A stretch of 64,000 nt of DNA from Kordia aestuariivivens (GTDB taxonomy: Bacteria; Bacteroidota; Bacteroidia; Flavobacteriales; Flavobacteriaceae): assembly GCF_014397005.1 (NCBI RefSeq), contig NZ_JACGWS010000005.1:186001-250000 (forward strand), given 5' to 3'. Below are positions 59,189-64,000 of this stretch, piece by piece. A program made the translations under genes and the position numbers. The notes beneath the pieces were generated by a model. The model was given only the letters and a program-made list of their open reading frames with translations, ran no database searches and was not told where the DNA came from. The stretch's first letter is position 1, and each line of letters starts with the position of its first letter.

Positions 59189-60475
59189 TTATTCATAATA
59201 AGTATCAAGAAGTTGTTTTTTCTTGTAATACATTAACATATAGTCATTTAGAAGTTTAGTTTTTGCGGCTATATAAATAGTATCTCCTTCATAAATACCT
59301 TCAAAAGTATATTTTCTTTTTGCTATTTTTTGATAAGAGAATTCATTCCAATCCTTTGTTTCATCATGATACGGACGAAAACGTATTTTGTGTGTTGTAG
59401 AATCAATTTCAAATTTAAATCGTTCTTTTTTATTGTCTTCTTTAGTGATTTCAAAAGATTCTGTATAGTACGAAAGCCCATTAAATGAGATTTTTCTCCA
59501 TGCTTTTGAATTCTTTTCTTTTGCTGCAGTTGATAATGTATCTCCGTTAATCACAAAGGTTTCTACGGTTTGTAAATTAGTAAACCATGCATACCTATTT
59601 TCTGTTTCATTTACAATTCGCTCACTATAATCTTTTGCATAAAAGTAGCCTATCAAAGAGAGCAAAAATACTTTAAAAACGATTCGGATTTTTTTACTTT
59701 TCACTAATGGATTGTACGCGTTAGGTTTGGTCGTTTTATTTAATACGAAATACGTAAACAAACTTTTTAATTGTGTGCTTATCAGTAATAGTATGAAACA
59801 AAATAATAGAATTGCAAACATGGTTAATGTAATTCCATAACCTATATCCATAATTACAACGTTTGCCATAATTCCAAGAAGAATCATAGCTCCCAAAAAT
59901 GTGGTTTTTCTAAAGAATAATAAAAAACCTCCTATAAATTCCATCCAACCAGAAAACATCACTACTACTTCCGAAAAGCTTAAGAAATTCCACATTAAGC
60001 CCATTCCTGAAACTTCTCCAATAGTTTTTTCCAGCGTGTCAATTCCTATAGTTCCAAATTGTAGCATGAAAATTTTAGAAAGTCCATAATCTATTAAGAC
60101 AATACCTAAGTGATAACGAAGAATCGTTTGCACCGCAATTTTGACTGTATTGGTATATTTTTTTTTGAAGTAACGATCGATTAAAAGCCAAATACAGGTT
60201 CCAATAAGTCCTGCTAAAGTGACGAATGTGTATCTACTAACTTCAAATCTGGAGTCGAATCCTTGAAACAATCGATCAAGATTAAATTCCCAACCATAAA
60301 GATTTTCTCCAATCCACATAATTGGACGATTCCAAGTGGTTGGATCATAGTTTTCATATCCAACTAAATACCCTATATCATTCGGTACGATATAGAAAAA
60401 TATAAATAGAAGCGAAAATCTCCAAAATGCGCTTTTTAACACATTTTTTGATGCGTTGTTAGGGATTGTATACAT
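59189..60475 (-). CDS. DoxX-like membrane protein with cytoplasmic tail domain
   Basis: 428 residues from the ATG at 60475; a TTG at 60529 would add an unlikely basic tail. About eight hydrophobic segments lie in 15-280, with a DoxX-like core (ILRYHLGIVLIDYGLSKIFM, SGWMEFIGGFLLFFRKTTFLGAMILLGIMANVV). A soluble tail of about 145 residues (TVETFVINGDTLSTAAKEK...IRFRPYHDETKDWNEF) follows. DoxX-like proteins are poorly defined. The length is unusual for the family because of the extra tail. Confidence 0.72.
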   Translation of the reverse strand: MYTIPNNASKNVLKSAFWRFSLLFIFFYIVPNDIGYLVGYENYDPTTWNRPIMWIGENLYGWEFNLDRLFQGFDSRFEVSRYTFVTLAGLIGTCIWLLIDRYFKKKYTNTVKIAVQTILRYHLGIVLIDYGLSKIFMLQFGTIGIDTLEKTIGEVSGMGLMWNFLSFSEVVVMFSGWMEFIGGFLLFFRKTTFLGAMILLGIMANVVIMDIGYGITLTMFAILLFCFILLLISTQLKSLFTYFVLNKTTKPNAYNPLVKSKKIRIVFKVFLLSLIGYFYAKDYSERIVNETENRYAWFTNLQTVETFVINGDTLSTAAKEKNSKAWRKISFNGLSYYTESFEITKEDNKKERFKFEIDSTTHKIRFRPYHDETKDWNEFSYQKIAKRKYTFEGIYEGDTIYIAAKTKLLNDYMLMYYKKKQLLDTYYE

Positions 60476-60613
60476 TGAATAGTAAGGTTGGCTTGAACAA
60501 TTTTTTCGTGAGGGAAACCAAATATACAATTTTTAAATAAATAGTATAAAAGCAAGTGCTACCTTATTTCTAGAATCGAAATTTAAAAATTATCGTTTGT
60601 ATCATTTTTAATC

Positions 60614-60647
60614 AAAAAAGCCACAGCTATTCACTGTGGCAATTTTT
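60614..60647 (-). terminator. Rho-independent terminator of the HPF gene
   Basis: GCCACAG and CTGTGGC form a perfect 7-bp GC-rich stem with loop CTATTCA, flanked by A/T-runs that give a U-tract on the minus strand. It lies about 60 bp past the stop at 60708. Confidence 0.85.
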
Positions 60648-60707
60648 ATGACTAATTTTTCTTCGTTTTTAGTTTCTTTTTAATGGTAAAAAGATAGATG
60701 ATTCATT

Positions 60708-61010
60708 TTAATGATTCGACATCTTCTCTTTACGTTTGCGTAATTGTTTTTCCAAATCACTAACAGATTCTGAAACCGAACTTCTAAAGTTCCCATGATT
60801 TGCTTCCGCGAAAAGTCTCGGTCCTGGAAGGCTCAATCGGATATTACAAATCATTCCTGTTTCGTCCGAAGTTGTATTTTCTGTTTTGAAAAATACATCT
60901 GCACGAATCACCATTTGATATTTTTCTGCTAATTTATTTAGTTTTTCTGTTGCAAATTTTTCTAATGATTCACTAGCGGTAACATCGTGATATTCAAAAA
61001 TTATATTCAT
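60708..61010 (-). CDS. hpf: Ribosome hibernation-promoting factor (HPF/RaiA)
   Basis: 100 residues, short HPF/RaiA type. It has MNIIFEYHDVTASESLEKFATEKLNKLAEKY, a central strand IRADVFFKTEN, then GMICNIRLSLPGPRLFAEAN and DLEKQLRKRKEKMSNH. It binds the 30S decoding centre and inactivates ribosomes in stationary phase. The C-terminal dimerising domain of the long form is absent, so it should be a short HPF/YfiA. Single gene with its own terminator. Confidence 0.88.
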   Translation of the reverse strand: MNIIFEYHDVTASESLEKFATEKLNKLAEKYQMVIRADVFFKTENTTSDETGMICNIRLSLPGPRLFAEANHGNFRSSVSESVSDLEKQLRKRKEKMSNH

Positions 61011-61151
61011 ATTTTATTTTGTATTTATTAGTTGTTATTAATTTACTTTCTATCTGATTTTTATCAAAACTACGAATATAGAAACGCTTCTCTTTGCTCA
61101 TACACGTTTTATGCGAACTCATTTGATAGAATACTCATAATTTGAATCATC

Positions 61152-62204
61152 TTAACTAGTTTTCAAACTCTTCATATCAATCACAAATCTGTATTTTACA
61201 TCATTCTTTGTAACTCTATCAAAAGCGTTATTAATTTCTTGTATATCAATCATTTCTACATCCGAAACAATATTATGTTCTCCACAAAAATCGAGCATTT
61301 CTTGGGTTTCTTTGATTCCTCCAATTAATGATCCTGCAACTCTTTTTCTTCCCATAATAATACTTCCGCCGTGCATTGGCTCTAACGGTTCAATAGCGCC
61401 AACCATCACCATTGTTGAATCACGTTTTAGTAATTGTATGTACGGATTCATATCATGCTTTACAGGAACGGTATTGAGTAAAAAGTCAAAACTGCCTTTG
61501 TGTTTCGCCATTTCGTCTTCATCTTTTGAGATTAAAACCGCGTCTGCTCCTAGCCTTTTTGCATCTTTAGCTTTGTCTGGCGAAGTCGTAATCATAATGG
61601 TTTCTGCGCCAATTGCATGCGCAAATTTAATTCCCATGTGTCCCAATCCGCCAAGTCCAATAACACCAACTTTATCTCCTTTTTTGATGTTCCAATGATT
61701 TAATGATGAAAATGTTGTGATTCCGGCACATAAAAGTGGCGCAACTGCTTTGATATCTAAGTTTTCAGGAACCAATAATACAAATTCTTCTCTGACTACG
61801 ATACTTGTAGAATAGCCACCAAACGTTTGTTTTCCTGTATGTTTGTTAGGTCCGTTGTATGTTCCAACCATGCCTTTTTCACAGAATTGTTCCAAATCAT
61901 CTTCGCAAGCGCTACATGTTTGACAAGAATCAACCAAACAACCAACACCTACTAAATCACCTTCTTTGAATTTTGATACGCCTGTTCCAACTTCTAGCAC
62001 ACGACCAACAATTTCGTGCCCAGGAACTAATGGATATTTAGCATTTCCCCAATCGTTTCGTGCAGAATGAATATCACTGTGACAAACGCCGCAGTATAGA
62101 ATATCAATCTTTACGTCGTTTTCTAATATGTTTCTTCTTTCAATCTGGATCAGTTCCAAATCTGCCGTTGGCGACTCGGTTCCGTATGCTTTTATAGTTG
62201 TCAT
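61152..62204 (-). CDS. Zinc-dependent alcohol dehydrogenase (YahK-like)
   Basis: 350 residues. The GroES-like domain holds catalytic zinc ligands in CGVCHSDIH and GHEIVG; the structural-zinc lobe is CLVDSCQTCSACEDDLEQFC. The late ligand is CAGITTFSSL, and the Rossmann domain has GVIGLGGLGHMGIKFA (GxGGxG). This is the NADP(H)-dependent cinnamyl-alcohol/YahK-like branch of aldehyde reductases. It is encoded 9 bp downstream of the ene-reductase gene on the same strand, so the pair should reduce unsaturated carbonyls stepwise: C=C first, then the carbonyl. Confidence 0.9.
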   Translation of the reverse strand: MTTIKAYGTESPTADLELIQIERRNILENDVKIDILYCGVCHSDIHSARNDWGNAKYPLVPGHEIVGRVLEVGTGVSKFKEGDLVGVGCLVDSCQTCSACEDDLEQFCEKGMVGTYNGPNKHTGKQTFGGYSTSIVVREEFVLLVPENLDIKAVAPLLCAGITTFSSLNHWNIKKGDKVGVIGLGGLGHMGIKFAHAIGAETIMITTSPDKAKDAKRLGADAVLISKDEDEMAKHKGSFDFLLNTVPVKHDMNPYIQLLKRDSTMVMVGAIEPLEPMHGGSIIMGRKRVAGSLIGGIKETQEMLDFCGEHNIVSDVEMIDIQEINNAFDRVTKNDVKYRFVIDMKSLKTS

Positions 62205-62213
62205 GGTGTGTTT

Positions 62214-63326
62214 TTATTTGTTAGTTTGAGTAATTTCTGCCTTCGGATAATCTGTATATCCTTTTTTTCCTGGAACGTAAAAAGTTTTGGTGTCCCAATC
62301 AGCTAATTCGATATTGTTTTCAAAACGTTCCACCAAATCAGGATTTGAAATAAATGGTTTTCCAATAGCAACCAAATCAGCTTCTCCATCTTGAATGACT
62401 TTGTTTCCCTTTTCTTGATCAAAACTCGTATTAATCATCAACGTTCCATTGTATAAAGGTCTAAAGTGTTTTGCGATGTTTTTCACGGCGTGTTTTACAT
62501 CCGACACATCGTTAAAAGGTTCTGATAAATGCACGTATGCTAAATCGTAGTCATTTAGTTTTTTGATGATATATTCAAAAGTTGGAATGGTTTGTTCGTC
62601 CATTTCAATTCCGAACATTCCATGCAACGACGGATTGAATCGAACGCCAATTTTCTGTTCTGGCATTGCTTGTTTCATCGCGTCAAGCGTTTCAAAGAAA
62701 AATCGTGCATTATTTTCAATACTTCCGCCATATTCATCGGTACGTTCATTGGAACAATTTGTAAAGAATTGATGAAATAAATAACCATTTGATGAGTGAA
62801 TTTCCACGCCGTCAAATCCTGCTTCCATTGCGTTTTTACCCGCAGTTACAAAATCTTGAATTGTTCTGTCGATATCAGCTTTTGTCATTGCTTTTGGCGT
62901 TACCGTAGCTTTTGGACCTTCTGGCGTATACGATTCTCCATTTGGATTAATGGCAGATGGCGCAACTGGTAAATTACCATTGTGAAAATCGGGATGCGAA
63001 TTTCTTCCCACATGCCATAATTGGATGAAAATTTTTCCACCTTCATTATGAACACGATCTGTTACTTTTTTCCAACCTTCAATTTGTGCTTGCGAATAAA
63101 TTCCTGGCGTATTGATATAACCAACAGCTTCTTTGGAAACTTGTGCACCTTCCGTAATGATTAATCCAGCGGAAGCTCTTTGTTCATAGTATATACCTTG
63201 TAATTCGTCTGTTGGGATATTTCCGTCATTATCGGCTCTACTTCGTGTCATAGGCGCCATAATCACGCGGTTTTTGAGTTGTAAATTTTTAGAAGTATAT
63301 GGTTGTAATAAAATCTCTTTAGTCAT
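62214..63326 (-). CDS. nemA: Old yellow enzyme family alkene reductase (NemA-like)
   Basis: 370 residues, FMN-dependent TIM barrel. It opens LQLKNRVIMAPMTRSRA, has ITEGAQVSKEAVGY and LWHVGRNSHPDFHNG, then GVEIHSSNGYLFHQFFTN-type signature with NERTDEYGGSIENNARF, and ends with VAIGKPFISNPDLVERFEN. The classical OYE active site with His-Asn-type and Tyr/His residues is present. It reduces activated C=C bonds, nitro-esters or quinones with NAD(P)H. It precedes the alcohol dehydrogenase gene by 9 bp, so both are on one transcript. An HxlR-like regulator, the usual neighbour, is not seen here. Confidence 0.92.
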   Translation of the reverse strand: MTKEILLQPYTSKNLQLKNRVIMAPMTRSRADNDGNIPTDELQGIYYEQRASAGLIITEGAQVSKEAVGYINTPGIYSQAQIEGWKKVTDRVHNEGGKIFIQLWHVGRNSHPDFHNGNLPVAPSAINPNGESYTPEGPKATVTPKAMTKADIDRTIQDFVTAGKNAMEAGFDGVEIHSSNGYLFHQFFTNCSNERTDEYGGSIENNARFFFETLDAMKQAMPEQKIGVRFNPSLHGMFGIEMDEQTIPTFEYIIKKLNDYDLAYVHLSEPFNDVSDVKHAVKNIAKHFRPLYNGTLMINTSFDQEKGNKVIQDGEADLVAIGKPFISNPDLVERFENNIELADWDTKTFYVPGKKGYTDYPKAEITQTNK

Positions 63327-63520
63327 TATTTTTCTGTTTTTTACTTTTCACAAAAATACGAAACAGATAACAGAACTTTATTGATCTACATCATTTTGTA
63401 ATGTATTAATGAGAAAACTAATTGTAAATGGACCATCTATTTTTTAAAAAGAAATAGATTTTTCACGATATAATTTCTTACTTTTAAAATCTAAATCAAC
63501 TATAAAACGCACCTATTTTC

Positions 63521-64000
63521 ATGAACGCATCTATTAAAAAAAACGCCCGAAAAGGTCTTAAAATTATCAGCAAAGGTGATGAATTGTATCATTATGCACG
63601 AGTAATCTCGAATACACGTTTTGGCTACATGCCAGCTGCTGTAGTGTATTGTGACACCACAGAAGATGTTTCTTTCTGCATAAATTATTGTAGAGATCAT
63701 AAAGTTCCTTTTAGAGTTCGCTCTGGCGGACATCAGCATGAAGGAATGTGTTCTGCCAATAATGCAATTATCATCGATTTGTCTGAAATAAATAAAATTA
63801 CTGATATTGATAAAAAGAAAAATACCGCTTGGATTCCGGCAGGAAAACAATTGGGACAAGTGTATGAAGAGTTAGAAAAAATTCATAAAACCATTCCCGG
63901 TGGCGGTTGTCAATCTGTAAATGTTGGCGGATTGACACAAGGCGGCGGTTGGGGAACTTCTATACGAAAGTATGGATTAACGTGTGATTCTGTTACGGAC
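63521..64000 (+). CDS. FAD-binding oxidase of the berberine-bridge type, 5' part
   Basis: The first 160 codons up to the window end. ATG at 63521. The FAD-binding PP-loop reads VRSGGHQHEGM (8-alpha histidyl site), and the second cysteinyl site lies in PGGGCQSVNVGGLTQGGGWG. Having both His and Cys in these places points to a bicovalent flavin as in berberine-bridge enzymes and gluco-oligosaccharide oxidases. No signal peptide is evident in the visible part. The substrate-binding C-terminal half is outside the window. It is divergent from the alkene-reductase operon. Confidence 0.8.
   Translation, partial: MNASIKKNARKGLKIISKGDELYHYARVISNTRFGYMPAAVVYCDTTEDVSFCINYCRDHKVPFRVRSGGHQHEGMCSANNAIIIDLSEINKITDIDKKKNTAWIPAGKQLGQVYEELEKIHKTIPGGGCQSVNVGGLTQGGGWGTSIRKYGLTCDSVTD

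Noticed and set aside
63500-63859. Minus-strand ORF of 119 codons
   Set aside because: It is antisense to the start of the FAD-binding oxidase, whose PP-loop and covalent sites are unambiguous.

Overview
This is a chromosomal window from a marine Flavobacteriaceae bacterium (Bacteroidota); a Kordia-like genus is my guess, made from overall character and not tested. The reasons are low GC, Bacteroidota-style promoter boxes (TAnnTTTG) with no clear Shine-Dalgarno sequences, type IX secretion C-terminal domains, short SPII lipoproteins, and families typical of the group (DUF4494, DUF5916/CBM9-like proteins, HK/LytTR pairs, OsmC fused to an alpha/beta hydrolase). No IS element, integrase, CRISPR array, rRNA or phage module was found.

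Layout. 0-2 kb: the 3' end of selO, a small repeat field, and a hydrolase-OsmC fusion. 2-6.2 kb: a two-gene Gabija-type anti-phage cassette (OLD-family ATPase/Toprim nuclease plus UvrD-like helicase). 6.3-11.8 kb: a TPR protein, two T9SS cargo proteins (one a vanadium-haloperoxidase/PAP2-type enzyme) and a Bcr/CflA drug exporter. 11.8-17.2 kb: an accessory stretch of small and odd genes. It holds a tail-anchored alpha/beta hydrolase, a truncated copy of an XRE regulator gene, a secreted protein made of four 27-residue repeats, a basic 43-residue protein, the intact XRE gene, a degenerate class II tRNA, a DUF2158 protein, and a GNAT/YgjV-like pair divergent from an HxlR regulator with a clear palindromic operator candidate.

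17.2-29.8 kb: an MltF-type lytic transglycosylase, a duplicated VKA-repeat lipoprotein, two serine hydrolases of the beta-lactamase fold (one with its catalytic Ser and Lys replaced), a LytS/LytTR two-component pair, two tiny membrane proteins, two universal stress proteins, DUF4494 and a small beta-barrel. 30-39.3 kb: an MsbA-like exporter, then a five-gene operon (LolA-like periplasmic protein, two FtsX permeases, LolD-like ATPase, outer membrane barrel) that looks like an envelope transport machine, with a 7TMR-DISM histidine kinase divergent from it. 39.4-45.8 kb: a half-length DEAD-like protein abutting thiE, a subtilase without an export signal, and a two-CxxCH lipoprotein.

45.8-50.4 kb: a cold-shock neighbourhood with three CspA paralogues that share near-identical terminators, interleaved with a J-domain/KTSC protein, a zinc-ribbon SDR and a DEAD-box RNA helicase. 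50.6-64 kb: an Mrr-type nuclease divergent from a small ORF, an EamA transporter, a leucine-rich lipoprotein, a secreted triple-repeat protein ending in a VHL-beta-like domain, a CBM9/DUF5916 protein, a membrane AraC regulator, a DoxX-like protein, HPF, an alcohol dehydrogenase/ene-reductase pair, and the 5' part of a bicovalent-flavin oxidase.

The observations I rate most worth following up are the bacterial VHL-like domain that keeps the hydroxyproline-pocket residues, the small-gene island at 12.6-15.8 kb with its duplicated XRE fragment and serine-type tRNA reading GAA, the Gabija variant, the inactive-looking beta-lactamase paralogue, and the ABC/LolA/barrel operon. All functional calls are from reading the sequence; no database search was run.
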